A stretch of DNA of 64,000 nucleotides from JAIBJN01 sp963802795 (GCA_963802795.1 CAWDJV010000007.1:1-64000), one strand, 5' to 3'; counted from the first letter of the stretch, positions 16,601 through 25,008 are shown. A program made the numbers and translations. Notes: generated from the sequence alone by a model not told the origin.

Positions 16601-16900
16601 CTACCCTCGGACGTCGAAGAACAGGACGTCGTACCGTTCGACTGCCCGCATCATTCCGCCGGTCTCCTGCTCGACGCGAGGACGGATCTGACGCGCTTTC
16701 GCGTCGCTCGCCTCCCTCGCCTCGTCGCTCTCCCACAGCGTGACCCCGAGTGCCCTTCCCGTCTCCCGGTCTCCGAGGACGATGTAGCCGACGTATCCAC
16801 CCTCGTCGCGTATGCCGGGATGGACGACCTCGCGCACGACCCGCGCTACGTCGTCGATTCGGTCGGACCCCGTCTCAAGGAAGTTCACTCTCGAAACCAC
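16601..16900 (-). CDS. Antibiotic biosynthesis monooxygenase-like (ABM) fold protein (99 aa)
   Basis: Dimeric alpha/beta-barrel (ferredoxin-like) small protein. VSRVNFLETGSDRIDDVARV and GYVGYIVLGDRETGRALGVT, followed by LWESDEAREASDAKA, reproduce the ABM layout (strand, helix, strand, strand with L-W-E). Terminal strand YDVLFFDV. Starts at ATG 16900. Such proteins can be monooxygenases or scavenging or regulatory proteins; no activity is inferred. Confidence 0.78.
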   Translation of the reverse strand: MVSRVNFLETGSDRIDDVARVVREVVHPGIRDEGGYVGYIVLGDRETGRALGVTLWESDEAREASDAKARQIRPRVEQETGGMMRAVERYDVLFFDVRG

Positions 16901-17002
16901 GATGATCTCCTTCTCTCGATTTCGCCGCGAGGCCTGACAACAGGCTAGGCCGTCGCAGTCGACCAGGAGCGAGCGCTCGCGGCCTCCTGTCGGCCAAGAG
17001 GA

Positions 17003-17743
17003 TCACATCGGTAGACGCCGTGCAGTCCACGTCGCGCGGAGGGTCGAGGCGTCCGCCGGCTCGTGCGTGTACTCCTCGCCCACCGCGGTCACCACGAAGC
17101 CCGCGGCTTGGAGGGAGGCACGGACATCCGCATCCGTGTGGAAGTACTGCCTGTGCTGCTCGCTGAAGGAGTCATCGGCACGGGGCCGCGTGAGCTCGAT
17201 CGTGGTGTCGCAGGTGCGGGCGTCGGGATCCACGGTGCTGCTGATCACGAAGCCGTTCCCGGCCGATTCACCCGCGACGACGGAGTTCGAGATGGTGAAG
17301 TTCATCATCCCGTCGGTGTGGAGGTCGAAGACGAGCCACCCGGCGGGCCGAAGCCGGCGGGCCACCGCGGCCAGCGTTAGTCGCAACTCGTCCGGAGTGA
17401 GGTAGTTGAAGCCGTCGAACGTGCAGACCGTCGCGTCGAAGACATCTTCGCCCGCGAGCTCCGGGAGAGTCATTCGGCTCAACGCCACTTCGGGGCCGAG
17501 GCGTTCGCGAGCGAGCGCCAGCATCGCGTCGGATGCGTCGACGCCGACGACCCGGTAGCCCCGTGCGATCAGCTCGCCCGCGAGGAGGCCGGTGCCGCAG
17601 CAGAGATCGAGCACGGAGCGCACGCCCTCCGGGTCGGCGCTCCAGAGATCGTGGAGGAACGAGGCCCAGCGGTCATGGCAGGGGTCGATGACGATCTCGT
17701 CGTAGACCCCTGCCAGCCGCGAGTACGCCTCGGCGTGCCTCAC
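17003..17743 (-). CDS. Class I SAM-dependent methyltransferase (246 aa)
   Basis: Rossmann methyltransferase: SVLDLCCGTGLLAGELIARG is motif I (D-x-C-C-G-T-G), VVGVDASDAMLALARERL motif II, DATVCTFDGFNYL motif IV, and LRPAGWLVFDLHTDGMM motif VI. The second half ends in strands FVISSTVDPDARTCDTTIEL, typical of small-molecule methyltransferases. GTG 17743 (VRHAEAYSRLAGVYDE) fits the family N-terminus. Third gene of the DUF6325-SHOCT-methyltransferase operon, 19 nt after SHOCT. Confidence 0.9.
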   Translation of the reverse strand: MRHAEAYSRLAGVYDEIVIDPCHDRWASFLHDLWSADPEGVRSVLDLCCGTGLLAGELIARGYRVVGVDASDAMLALARERLGPEVALSRMTLPELAGEDVFDATVCTFDGFNYLTPDELRLTLAAVARRLRPAGWLVFDLHTDGMMNFTISNSVVAGESAGNGFVISSTVDPDARTCDTTIELTRPRADDSFSEQHRQYFHTDADVRASLQAAGFVVTAVGEEYTHEPADASTLRATWTARRLPM

Positions 17744-17762
17744 AGGCCCGCGCGTGGTCCGC

Positions 17763-18023
17763 TCAGATTCCGAGGATCTTGGCCTTGGCTGCAGCGAACT
17801 CCTCATCGGTGAGCACACCCTGGCTGTGAAGCTGAGCCAGGTTCTGGAGCTGTGCGGCCGGGTCGTCCTCCGTTTCCGGTGGCGGTGGCGGTGCCTCCTG
17901 CTGGTACTGCTGCGCGTCCTGGTCTGCATACCTGGCGGCCTGACGACGGCTCACGCGCCCGGACACGGCGGTGGCGGTTCCCGCGACGACGGCGGTGCGG
18001 GTTGCCATACGAAGAAGTCCCAT
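17763..18023 (-). CDS. SHOCT domain protein (86 aa)
   Basis: Short protein with an N-terminal hydrophobic region (TAVVAGTATAVSGRV), a Gln/Pro-rich linker, and a C-terminal SHOCT helix LAQLHSQGVLTDEEFAAAKA ending KILGI. SHOCT domains are thought to mediate oligomerisation or membrane attachment. AAAGGAG lies before the ATG. Middle gene of a three-gene operon. Confidence 0.88.
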   Translation of the reverse strand: MGLLRMATRTAVVAGTATAVSGRVSRRQAARYADQDAQQYQQEAPPPPPETEDDPAAQLQNLAQLHSQGVLTDEEFAAAKAKILGI

Positions 18024-18053
18024 GTCGCTCCTTTCGATCTCGAAATGGACGGT

Positions 18054-18467
18054 CTAGCTTGCTTCGACCGCGGCCGCCACGACGTCGGCGGGGATCCGGA
18101 TCGAGTCGATCAACACAGCGTCCGCAGCCTGGAGGGCGTCGACCACCTTCGCGGCCCAGAGGTTCTCGAAAGCGATCAGGAGGGCCGAGCTGTTGGACGG
18201 CAGATCGTCGCTGACCTCCTCGGCATCCTCGGGCCCCAACGCACCCGGCTGCTCGACGCTGATGGCGACCAAGCCCGCGCCCTCCTCGTCGAGGTCCTCA
18301 GCCTCGAGTGTCGTCACGACGCCGTCTGCGTCCTTCATCACGAAGAGCAGATCGAGCACTCGGATCGTGCCGTTCTCTACGAGCTCCATGATCGCCGGGG
18401 CGATACGCCCGGTGAATTTGTTGCCCGGAAAGCCAATGATGTATACGTCGACGGGGCCGACTGTCAT
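18054..18467 (-). CDS. DUF6325-like protein (137 aa)
   Basis: GPVDVYIIGFPGNKFTGRIA opens the protein; NGTIRVLDLLFVMKDADG and a long acidic segment follow, and it ends VLIDSIRIPADVVAAAVEA. The pattern matches a family of ~140-aa actinobacterial proteins (DUF1269/DUF6325 type, reported to co-occur with SHOCT proteins). The ATG 18467 has AAGGAGACGTT. First gene of the operon with SHOCT and methyltransferase. Function unknown. Confidence 0.82.
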   Translation of the reverse strand: MTVGPVDVYIIGFPGNKFTGRIAPAIMELVENGTIRVLDLLFVMKDADGVVTTLEAEDLDEEGAGLVAISVEQPGALGPEDAEEVSDDLPSNSSALLIAFENLWAAKVVDALQAADAVLIDSIRIPADVVAAAVEAS

Positions 18468-18726
18468 AACGTCTCCTTGTTGGGGACAGCGCTCCAGCTG
18501 AAGACGTGCTCGAACGGAACGCCGTCCGTGGGCACGCCTTCTCGTTCCGCTGCGCCAGTATATGCCGCGCCCGGTGCGGCGGACTAGCCGTGATGGGTTG
18601 AGACCGGGTTCTCGCTCCAGGCGGAAGAACGCCGGCCGCTTCTCCGTCCTGGAGAGATGGAGCAGCAGGGCCAGAAGGAAAAGATCCAGGTTCGCTCGCG
18701 CCGCGTGCGCGCCCTCTGACGAGCGG

Positions 18727-18915
18727 ATGTACGGCGATCTCGAGCGCTGCGAGCGCTGTTACCAGCGCTTCCCGGCGCCGTTCGGGCACAGGTGCCCGCA
18801 GGCGTCGTTCGCTGCGCAGCGTGGGGACGAGCTCGAAGAGGGATTCAGATCGTGGCTCGACACGCCGGAGGGCCGCTTCGCCGAGTTCCTCGCCCGGAGA
18901 CAGAGGGAGCGGTGA
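18727..18915 (+). CDS. Small putative zinc-binding protein (62 aa)
   Basis: MYGDLERCERCYQRFPAPFG has a CxxC pair, followed by HRCPQASF with His and a third Cys, which could coordinate zinc. The C-terminal part is helical, acidic and basic (LEEGFRSWLDTPEGRFAEFL). ATG 18727 is chosen because the upstream frame is Arg-rich and low in information. No family name known. Confidence 0.5.
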   Translation: MYGDLERCERCYQRFPAPFGHRCPQASFAAQRGDELEEGFRSWLDTPEGRFAEFLARRQRER

Positions 18916-19030
18916 GCGTCGCCGGCACCTTGCCGAGGCGGAAGCGGCGCAGGACCAGGCTTGGAGGCTCGCTACCGCGGCCGCCCAGGGTAGGGGGCGT
19001 TGTCGTTCCGCGCGCGTCGCGTGCGGGCGG

Positions 19031-19282
19031 TTACGCGTCGAGCCGTCGGCGGAGCTCGTCGAGCGGGAGCGTCTCGGTCTCGTAGCCCTCGAGGCGAAGT
19101 GCCTCCTCGAGGTTCGCGACGAGAGCGTCGCGGAAGGCGAGGTCTGCCTCGGCCCTGGCGACGATGTCGTCGAGACGCCCCCGCGCGAGCGCCAGCTCCT
19201 GAGCCGCTTCCACCCACGCCTCCGGCGCGGGGGGAAGGCTCCTGATCAACTCGGCGAGGCGATGTTCGTCATAGGCGGTCAT
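19031..19282 (-). CDS. Small hypothetical protein coupled to the ECF sigma gene (83 aa)
   Basis: MTAYDEHRLAELIRSLPPAP, followed by WVEAAQELALARGRLDDIVA and TLPLDELRRRL. It is acidic and helical. Start ATG overlaps the sigma stop by 4 nt, so co-translation is likely. The position suggests a regulator of that sigma factor, but it lacks a zinc anti-sigma signature and a membrane helix, so this is a guess. Confidence 0.65.
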   Translation of the reverse strand: MTAYDEHRLAELIRSLPPAPEAWVEAAQELALARGRLDDIVARAEADLAFRDALVANLEEALRLEGYETETLPLDELRRRLDA

Positions 19283-19851
19283 ACGGGTCTCCGACCACTC
19301 GACGGCGGAGGCGGCGCATTTCTTCCCTCGAGGAGCTCGCGGAGTTTCGAGAGGCAGCGTGAGATGCGGCTCGCGATCGTTCCCGAGGGGATCTCGAGCG
19401 CGGCGCCGATCGTCTGGTAGCTCTCGTCGCGCGCGAAGAAGCGGTCGAGGATCTCCTGGCAGTTTCCGGACAGCGACCCCATCGCCTCGTGCACCGCGAA
19501 CGCCTCGTCGATCGTCTCCATCGCTTCGTCGACCTCGCCGGGCATGGTTTCGGGGTCGACGATGTCCTCGCGAGACGAAGCCCGAAGGCGGTCGATGCAA
19601 AGCCGGCGCGTGAGCTGCCCGATCCAGGGGCGGATCGCCTCGTCGTCCCGCAGCTTCTCGAGATGCTGATACGCCCGCGCGAAGACCTCCTGGAACACCT
19701 CTTCTGCGTCCTCGGGGCGCAGCCGGAATGCCTGCGAGGAGATGGCGAAGACGTAGCGCGAAAAACGCGTCACGAGCTCGCGCCAGGCGTCCTCGTCTCC
19801 CCCGCGGCAACGGGCGACGATCTGTGCGTCCGGGAGTGACGCGAGCTGCAC
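19279..19851 (-). CDS. RNA polymerase sigma factor, ECF subfamily (about 190 aa)
   Basis: Region 2: DAWRELVTRFSRYVFAISSQ and PEDAEEVFQEVFARAYQHLE, then RPWIGQLTRRLCIDRLRA. Region 4: CQEILDRFFARDESYQTIGA, with the helix-turn-helix continuing to IPSGTIASRISRCLSKLREL. The frame is open far upstream; GTG 19851 (VQLASLPDAQIVARC) gives a standard ECF length and starts just before the conserved sequence. It overlaps a small downstream gene by 4 nt. Confidence 0.9.
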   Translation of the reverse strand: MQLASLPDAQIVARCRGGDEDAWRELVTRFSRYVFAISSQAFRLRPEDAEEVFQEVFARAYQHLEKLRDDEAIRPWIGQLTRRLCIDRLRASSREDIVDPETMPGEVDEAMETIDEAFAVHEAMGSLSGNCQEILDRFFARDESYQTIGAALEIPSGTIASRISRCLSKLRELLEGRNAPPPPSSGRRPV

Positions 19852-19935
19852 GGCACCGCGTATGAAACCGAAATCCGCGGACGGAGGGAAGATCGAGGCC
19901 TTCTCGCCCGTCTTTGAGGGTGAGAGGAGGCCCAC

Positions 19936-20127
19936 GTGCTTCAGCCTGAGGATCATCTGGACCAGCAGCGCTTGCGCCACAGCGAGCTGCTGCGGCAGGC
20001 GCGAACGCGGGAGCTCGCCGCGCGCCTCGCCGCCGGCAGGCGAGACGAGACCCGCTCGCGCCTCGAGCGGCTCCGCCGCGAGCGCGATTCGGCGACGGCG
20101 GGCGCTGCTCGCCCCGCTACGTCCTGA
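19936..20127 (+). CDS. Small charged hypothetical protein (63 aa)
   Basis: Starts GTG 19936: MLQPEDHLDQQRLRHSELLR, then highly helical, Arg/Glu-rich text. A strong hairpin (20145-20171) closes 17 nt after the stop, which supports a transcript on this strand. It is divergent from the ECF sigma gene. No recognisable family. Confidence 0.35.
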   Translation: MLQPEDHLDQQRLRHSELLRQARTRELAARLAAGRRDETRSRLERLRRERDSATAGAARPATS

Positions 20128-20144
20128 GCTTTTTCGGCAAAGGT

Positions 20145-20171
20145 GGAGCCCCGGTAGGGGGCCGGGGCTCC
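20145..20171 (+). terminator. Hairpin terminator
   Basis: Perfect stem GGAGCCCCGG / CCGGGGCTCC around a TAGGGGG loop. No T-run follows, so efficiency is uncertain. Confidence 0.55.
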
Positions 20172-20304
20172 TGCCCATCGTCGCGGTATCAACCCCGGGA
20201 CAAGGTTCGCGTCGACGGGCGTGGGTCCTATTCTGTGCAAATCTTGCAGATCCTGTGCAAGGAACGAACCCTGAAAAGTTCGCTCGGTACGATGATTTCT
20301 TGTC

Positions 20305-20375
20305 GGCGCGGTGGCCGAGTGGTTAGGCAGAGGCCTGCAAAGCCTCGTACACCGGTTCGAATCCGGTCCGCGCCT
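20305..20375 (+). tRNA. tRNA-Cys (GCA)
   Basis: Acceptor strands GGCGCGG and CCGCGCC pair fully. The anticodon stem GAGGC/GCCTC encloses CTGCAAA (anticodon GCA). The T-arm is CCGGTTCGAATCCGG. No CCA is encoded. Confidence 0.96.
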
Positions 20376-20505
20376 CTCACTCTGTAGATGAGCGTTTTCG
20401 GCCCGGAACCTTTGCTCGGGGACGCTCGACCTCGAGGGGCCGGAACGGGTCCCTTGTCAAGTGGGTGCCAAGCCGCAAGAATGGGCCGGGCGAAGGTACG
20501 ACGAG

Positions 20506-20655
20506 ATGAACATAGGTCTCATCATTCTCCTGCTGATCCTCCTCGCGCTCGCGATCGGCGGCGGCATCTACATTCACCAACTGTTCTGGCTCTTGCTGAT
20601 CCTGGTCTTGGTTGGTTTCGCGGTTGGAGTCTTCACGGGCAAGATCACCGAATGA
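20506..20655 (+). CDS. Small hydrophobic membrane protein (49 aa)
   Basis: MNIGLIILLLILLALAIGGG is one helix and FWLLLILVLVGFAVGVFTGK a second; the C-terminus is KITE. The ATG follows CGAAGG at reasonable spacing. Comparable two-helix peptides are common in actinobacteria; function unknown. Confidence 0.65.
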   Translation: MNIGLIILLLILLALAIGGGIYIHQLFWLLLILVLVGFAVGVFTGKITE

Positions 20656-20738
20656 GGTAGTAGGGGCGCCCCACCGGGGTGCGCTCTTTCTTCTCGGCTC
20701 TACGTACGACACCCACGCATCCGTGGGCCACGCGAGGC

Positions 20739-20954
20739 TCAGGCGGCGGGTTCCATGGTCCGGCCGAGCTCGGCCGGCGCCGAGGCCCGAAGGCCCGATT
20801 CGCCCTCCCAGCGGGCGACGCTTGCGTCCCAGGAGAGGCGCGCGTGGTAGTCGCAGACGAGGTACTCCTCTCCGTCGGCGGCGGTCACCGTTCGCGAGCC
20901 GAGGCGGTCGCAGCGGCGGTTCTCGAGACGGTAGTGGCCCTCGCAACGCTCCAT
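20739..20954 (-). CDS. Small Cys/His protein (71 aa), hypothetical
   Basis: MERCEGHYRLENRRCDRLGS holds two Cys and a His, and EEYLVCDYHARLSWDA a third Cys and His, an arrangement that could bind zinc. ATG 20954 is preferred; the upstream frame is not conserved-looking. Followed downstream on the minus strand by no recognisable gene; the thioesterase lies immediately upstream. Confidence 0.5.
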   Translation of the reverse strand: MERCEGHYRLENRRCDRLGSRTVTAADGEEYLVCDYHARLSWDASVARWEGESGLRASAPAELGRTMEPAA

Positions 20955-20988
20955 GCCTTCTGGACTTCGGCACGAGTGCTTTTCTTCC

Positions 20989-21492
20989 TTACTCCTCTTG
21001 CCCGGAGAGCCGCCGGCGCCACGCCTCTCCCGCGGCGCGGCCCTCCGGGGTGGCCAGGAAGTGCTCGAGCGGGACGTGCAGGAAGGCACCGCGGGACTCG
21101 GCCACGATGTCGTCGCCGTCCCGAAGCTCCGCGTCGATGTGGATCCGGCGCCCGCGGCTGTCGGTGACCCACGAGGCCAACGTGAGCTCGTGGTTGATGA
21201 CGACGGGCCGGCGGTAGCGGACGAACATCCGCACCGTCACGGCCGGGAAGCGGTGCCAGGTGGCGAGGAGGCCGCTCGCCTCGTCGAGCGCCGCGGCGAC
21301 GATGCCGCCGTGGACGATCCCCGGCCCGGCCTGGTGCGCGTCGCCGAACGTCACGACCGCCTGGTAACGCTCGATCCCTTCCTCGGTCGGCTGGGGGAGG
21401 CCGAGCCCGCCGGGGCTGTCGCCGCACCCCCAGCATGCCGGGTCGTGGTGCGGCGGGATCACGGCGTTCCCGAGGAGCGCCCCTCCAGGCAA
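20989..21492 (-). CDS. PaaI-type hotdog thioesterase (167 aa)
   Basis: Acyl-CoA thioesterase of the PaaI/4HBT family. The key segment GIVHGGIVAAALDEASGLLA carries the HGG and the catalytic acidic residue seen in this group. VTVRMFVRYRRPVVINHELT forms the central strand. An N-terminal CWGCGDSPGGLGL stretch occurs in a subgroup of such proteins. Substrate unknown. The gap to the upstream HMG-CoA reductase is about 145 bp. Confidence 0.9.
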   Translation of the reverse strand: MPGGALLGNAVIPPHHDPACWGCGDSPGGLGLPQPTEEGIERYQAVVTFGDAHQAGPGIVHGGIVAAALDEASGLLATWHRFPAVTVRMFVRYRRPVVINHELTLASWVTDSRGRRIHIDAELRDGDDIVAESRGAFLHVPLEHFLATPEGRAAGEAWRRRLSGQEE

Positions 21493-21637
21493 TACACGCC
21501 TGCTCCTGCGCCGCGATCACACGGCGCCGGAGACCCCCCTCGCCCTTGCCAAGGCGTCCAGCCTTGGCTGCGGGCGAGTGCGGCCTCCGGCTTGGTGCTC
21601 GCGACGCAGAAGCTGGGCAGCATTACCTGCAGGGGCG

Positions 21638-22861
21638 CTAGCGAAGGCCGCCGCGCTCGAAGTGGGCCCGGAAGAAGTTCTCCGAGCCCGACGTCGCCAT
21701 CGCCGCCGAGGCCGAGATCTCGAGCGACAGCGTCGCAGCGGCGACGATCTGCGCCAGGCGGTAGACCTTCCCGGGGCCCACGCAGCCCATGAGCCGGAGC
21801 CAGGAGCGGGCGTAGGGGAGGGTGGTGCCGCCGCCGACCGTCGCCACCTCGAGGCTCGCGAGCCTCATCGCCACGTGGAGGCCGCCTTCGACGGGATACG
21901 CGGTCCCGTGCGCCATCGAGCTCGTCCCGACCATGCCGATGTCCTGGCCCGTCGCGCTGAAGATCGCGGCGATCGCGGTCGCCGGCGTGAAGGCCACGGA
22001 CTGCATGCCGGACGCGATCGCGCCGTGGGTGCCGACGAAGGCCAGCTCGAGCAGGTCGTCGACGCTCGTTTTGAGCACGCGTCTCACCGCGGCCTCCGTG
22101 AGCGTGCACTCGGCCACGACGGTCTTGCCGTGGCCGCCGCGCTCGAAGTAGCGGGCCGAGGGCTTCTTGTCCCCGCCCATGTTCCCCTCGAGCATGGCCC
22201 GCTTCGGGCGCACAGGGGAGCGCTCCATGACGTACCCCTGGTTGAGGGCGTAGGAATTACGGGTGATCATGTTCATCCCGCAGGCGTCGCCGGTCGTGTA
22301 CGCGTACATGACGTGGCACGCGGAGCCGACGACGTGCGTCTCGATCTCCCGCAGCTTCGCGTGCTTGGAGAGGGTCGGGTAGGGCTCCGAGGCGAGCCAT
22401 TCGCGCATCGGATCGACCTGGGTCTCGACCCAGGCGGCGAAGGCGACGGCTTCGGCGGTATCGGCGAAGAGGAACGCCGAGGCTCGCGTGATCCGGTCCT
22501 TGAGGACGTAGGTGCGGAAGCCGCCCGACTCGCCGACCGCCCGCGCGCCGCGGTAGAGCGAGATGGAGAGCCCGCCCTCGGTGTTGGCGAGCGGGATGTA
22601 GACGCCCTCCTGCCCGCGGCCGCTCTCGACGAGCCGGCCGGCGGGCTCTTCCAGCTCGTAGCTCCCGAGCTCGAGCTCGATCGGCCCGACGACGGCTACG
22701 GGAACCACGGCGACGCCGGTGAGCGCCTCCGTCGCCGCGGCGAAGGGAGCGAGATCGTGGCCGAAGACCTCGCGGTCGCCGTCGAGTCGCGGCGCGAGCT
22801 CGTCCTGGCGCGCCTTGATCGAGTCCGGGTCGTTCTTGCGAGGCCAGCGCCGGAGCTCCAC
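21638..22861 (-). CDS. Hydroxymethylglutaryl-CoA reductase family (407 aa)
   Basis: Predicted reduction of HMG-CoA to mevalonate. Catalytic residues align with the class I enzyme: Glu95 in LANTEGGLSI, Lys in GGDKKPSARY (232/233), Asp307 in ATGQDIGM, and a C-terminal His in FRAHFERG. Cofactor region GDACGMNMIT and the glycine loop VATVGGGTTLPY are present. Length (407 aa) fits the soluble catalytic domain; no membrane part. Mevalonate-pathway enzymes are uncommon in Actinobacteria; no other pathway gene is adjacent. Substrate specificity is inferred. Confidence 0.88.
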   Translation of the reverse strand: MELRRWPRKNDPDSIKARQDELAPRLDGDREVFGHDLAPFAAATEALTGVAVVPVAVVGPIELELGSYELEEPAGRLVESGRGQEGVYIPLANTEGGLSISLYRGARAVGESGGFRTYVLKDRITRASAFLFADTAEAVAFAAWVETQVDPMREWLASEPYPTLSKHAKLREIETHVVGSACHVMYAYTTGDACGMNMITRNSYALNQGYVMERSPVRPKRAMLEGNMGGDKKPSARYFERGGHGKTVVAECTLTEAAVRRVLKTSVDDLLELAFVGTHGAIASGMQSVAFTPATAIAAIFSATGQDIGMVGTSSMAHGTAYPVEGGLHVAMRLASLEVATVGGGTTLPYARSWLRLMGCVGPGKVYRLAQIVAAATLSLEISASAAMATSGSENFFRAHFERGGLR

Positions 22862-22871
22862 GCCGATTAGC

Positions 22872-23351
22872 TTAAGGCCAGGGCCGGAGCCTGGGCACCC
22901 AGCGCGGGACGTGGGCTTTGTACGTCTCGTAGTCCTCGCCGAAGCGGCGCCTGAGGCCGGGCTCCTCCACGAGCGGCATGTAGACGGCGTTGACCGCGAA
23001 GACGAGGCCGAACCAGACGAGGAGCGGTACCGAGCCGAGGAGGACCGCCTCTCCGAGCAGGATGCCGAGAACGCCGCTGATCATCGGGTTCCTGACGTGC
23101 CGGTAGGGGCCTCGGACGACGAGCCGCGAGGTGGGGTCCCACGGCGCCAGCGTTCCCTTTCCGACCGTGCCGAAGAGGGCGATCGTCCACACGACGAGCG
23201 CGAGGCCGGCGGCGATCAGCGCGCCTCCCGGAAGCGCCAGGGCCCAGCGGACCTCGACCGGGCGGTCCTGCCGGACGATCGCCGCCGGAACGACCAGCGT
23301 CACGACCACCGGCAGAAGGCCGATCGCGAGCGCGTGGCGCCGGAGGCTCAT
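22872..23351 (-). CDS. ICMT/phospholipid methyltransferase-like membrane protein (159 aa)
   Basis: Integral membrane methyltransferase family. Three or four hydrophobic helices precede the conserved SAM-binding segment VVRGPYRHVRNPMISGVLGI (G-P-Y-x-x-x-R-N-P). A second family motif, VEEPGLRRRFGEDYETYKAH, ends the core (E-E-x-x-L-x-x-x-F-G-x-x-Y). The substrate could be a lipid or small molecule. It lies 10 bp upstream of the HMG-CoA reductase on the same strand, suggesting an isoprenoid or lipid theme (inference). Confidence 0.9.
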   Translation of the reverse strand: MSLRRHALAIGLLPVVVTLVVPAAIVRQDRPVEVRWALALPGGALIAAGLALVVWTIALFGTVGKGTLAPWDPTSRLVVRGPYRHVRNPMISGVLGILLGEAVLLGSVPLLVWFGLVFAVNAVYMPLVEEPGLRRRFGEDYETYKAHVPRWVPRLRPWP

Positions 23352-23393
23352 GGCGGCATGATGCGCGGCCCCGGTCGGTTACGCTCCCCGGCC

Positions 23394-24251
23394 GTGGCGG
23401 TGACGCTCATGGACGGAAAGGCTCTGGCCGCGCAGGTGCGGGCGGAGGTTGCGCGCCGGGTGGCGGAGCTGGGTCGCCCCGTGGGGCTGGCGACCGTGCT
23501 GGTCGGCGAGGATCAAGCGTCGGCGATCTACGTGCGGCGCAAGCGGGAGGCCTGCGCCGAGGTCGGGATCGAGTCGATTCACCACGAGCTCGCGGAAGAA
23601 ACATCCGAGGCGGAGCTCCTCACGCTCGTGGCCGACCTCGGCGCCGACGACCGGGTTACGGGGATCCTCGTCCAGCTGCCGCTGCCCGGGCACATGGACG
23701 AGGGGCGGGTCATTCGCGCCATCGCGCCGATCAAGGACGTGGACGGCTTTCACCCGGTGAGCGCCGGGCACCTCCTCCAGGGAGAGCCGACGTTCGTCGC
23801 CGCCACGCCTGCGGGGATCATGGAGCTTCTACGGGCCTACGAGGTTCCGCTGACAGGTGCGCGGGCCGTGGTCGTGGGACGGTCGAACATCGTGGGGAAG
23901 CCGATGGGGCTCCTCCTGCTTGCGGAGCACGCGACGGTCACGATCTGCCACAGCCGAACGCAAGACCTGGCTCTCGTCGTGAAGGAGGCGGACGTCGTCG
24001 TGGCGGCCGTCGGGCGGGCCGGCATGATCACGCGCGAGATGGTCAAGGAGGGCGCGACGGTCATCGACGTCGGGATCAACCGCGTGGACGGCAAGGTCGT
24101 CGGCGACGTGGCGGAGGACGTTCGCGAGGTCGCCGGGCGGCTCACGCCGGTTCCGGGAGGCGTTGGGCCGATGACGATCGCGAGCCTGCTTCGCAACACC
24201 GTTCGGGCTGCGGGATTCCAGGCGGGTGCGCTTGCCTTCCCGGGCGGCTGA
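23394..24251 (+). CDS. folD: Bifunctional methylenetetrahydrofolate dehydrogenase/cyclohydrolase FolD
   Basis: Interconverts 5,10-methylene-THF, methenyl-THF and 10-formyl-THF with NADP. Diagnostic text: SAIYVRRKREACAEVGIES with the catalytic Tyr and Lys, GILVQLPLPGHM, PIKDVDGFHPVSAG, VVVGRSNIVGKPMGLLLL, and the terminal VPGGVGPMTIASLLRNTV. Start GTG 23394 or GTG 23400; the length (285 aa) is standard. It is divergent from the ICMT-like gene and sits just upstream of the cold-shock gene. Confidence 0.97.
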   Translation: MAVTLMDGKALAAQVRAEVARRVAELGRPVGLATVLVGEDQASAIYVRRKREACAEVGIESIHHELAEETSEAELLTLVADLGADDRVTGILVQLPLPGHMDEGRVIRAIAPIKDVDGFHPVSAGHLLQGEPTFVAATPAGIMELLRAYEVPLTGARAVVVGRSNIVGKPMGLLLLAEHATVTICHSRTQDLALVVKEADVVVAAVGRAGMITREMVKEGATVIDVGINRVDGKVVGDVAEDVREVAGRLTPVPGGVGPMTIASLLRNTVRAAGFQAGALAFPGG

Positions 24252-24347
24252 GGTTACGCTGCGCGCGGCCGCGCGGATTGCGGCAAGAAGGCCAGATGCG
24301 ACGGCTCGAAGCCGGGCCGTCGTTTGTGTGTGAAGGAGGATTGTTCG

Positions 24348-24548
24348 TTGGCAGAGGGCACCGTCAAATGGTTCTCGAACGAGAAGGGATACGGGTTCAT
24401 CGAGCGCGAGGGGGGCGACGACGTCTTCGTGCACCACAGCGCGATCGAGATGGACGGCTACCGCACGCTGACCGAAGGACAGCGCGTCCAGTTCGATGTC
24501 GAGCAGGGAGACAAGGGCCTGCAGGCAAAGAACGTTTCGCCGCTCTAG
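24348..24548 (+). CDS. Cold-shock domain protein (CspA family, 66 aa)
   Basis: OB-fold nucleic-acid chaperone: GTVKWFSNEKGYGFIE includes RNP1 (KGYGFI), and DVFVHHSAIEMDGY RNP2. TTG 24348 is selected because AAGGAGG lies 8 nt upstream and yields the standard LAEGTVKWF start; an ATG/GTG further upstream would add an odd head. A strong terminator follows at 24569. Confidence 0.95.
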   Translation: MAEGTVKWFSNEKGYGFIEREGGDDVFVHHSAIEMDGYRTLTEGQRVQFDVEQGDKGLQAKNVSPL

Positions 24549-24568
24549 CCAGCGAAGGTTCGATTGCC

Positions 24569-24602
24569 GCGGCGGGCCCCGACGAGGGGCCCGCCGCATT
24601 TC
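24569..24602 (+). terminator. Intrinsic terminator after the cold-shock gene
   Basis: Twelve-bp stem GCGGCGGGCCCC / GGGGCCCGCCGC with GACGA loop and ATTTCT tail. Confidence 0.88.
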
Positions 24603-24617
24603 TAGACTGGAGGTGGG

Positions 24618-24905
24618 ATGGCGATCACGAGAGAGGACGTGCTGCACGTCGCCGGCCTCGCGCGGCTGGAGATTCCGGAGGAGGAAGTCGAGAGCGTGCG
24701 CGAGCAGCTCGGCGCGATCCTCGAGGCGGTGGGAAAGGTGTCGGAGCTCGACCTGGCCGACGTCGAGCCGACGTCGCACCCGCTCGATCTCGTCAACCGC
24801 TGGGCCGAGGACGAGCCGCGCCCCTCGCTGCCTCCGGAGGAAGCGCTCGCCAACGCGCCCGATCCGTCCGACGGCGCCTTCCGAGTGCCTGCGGTCGGCG
24901 GGTGA
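24618..24905 (+). CDS. gatC: Asp-tRNA(Asn)/Glu-tRNA(Gln) amidotransferase subunit C
   Basis: Small subunit that bridges GatA and GatB. Features: REDVLHVAGLARLEIPEEEV, LGAILEAVGKVSELDLADVE, PTSHPLDLVNRWAEDEPRPS and a C-terminal GAFRVPAV motif. ATG 24618 follows GGAGGTGG. It opens the gatC-gatA-gatB cluster that makes Gln-tRNA and/or Asn-tRNA by transamidation. Confidence 0.95.
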   Translation: MAITREDVLHVAGLARLEIPEEEVESVREQLGAILEAVGKVSELDLADVEPTSHPLDLVNRWAEDEPRPSLPPEEALANAPDPSDGAFRVPAVGG

Positions 24906-25008
24906 GAAGCTTGCTTCATTCTCGGCACGATGCGCGCACCACGGGCGCGTTTCTCCCGGCTACGCTCACAGCGGGTGGAGGCACGGGGTGGCCCCGAAGG
25001 CGGGCGGG

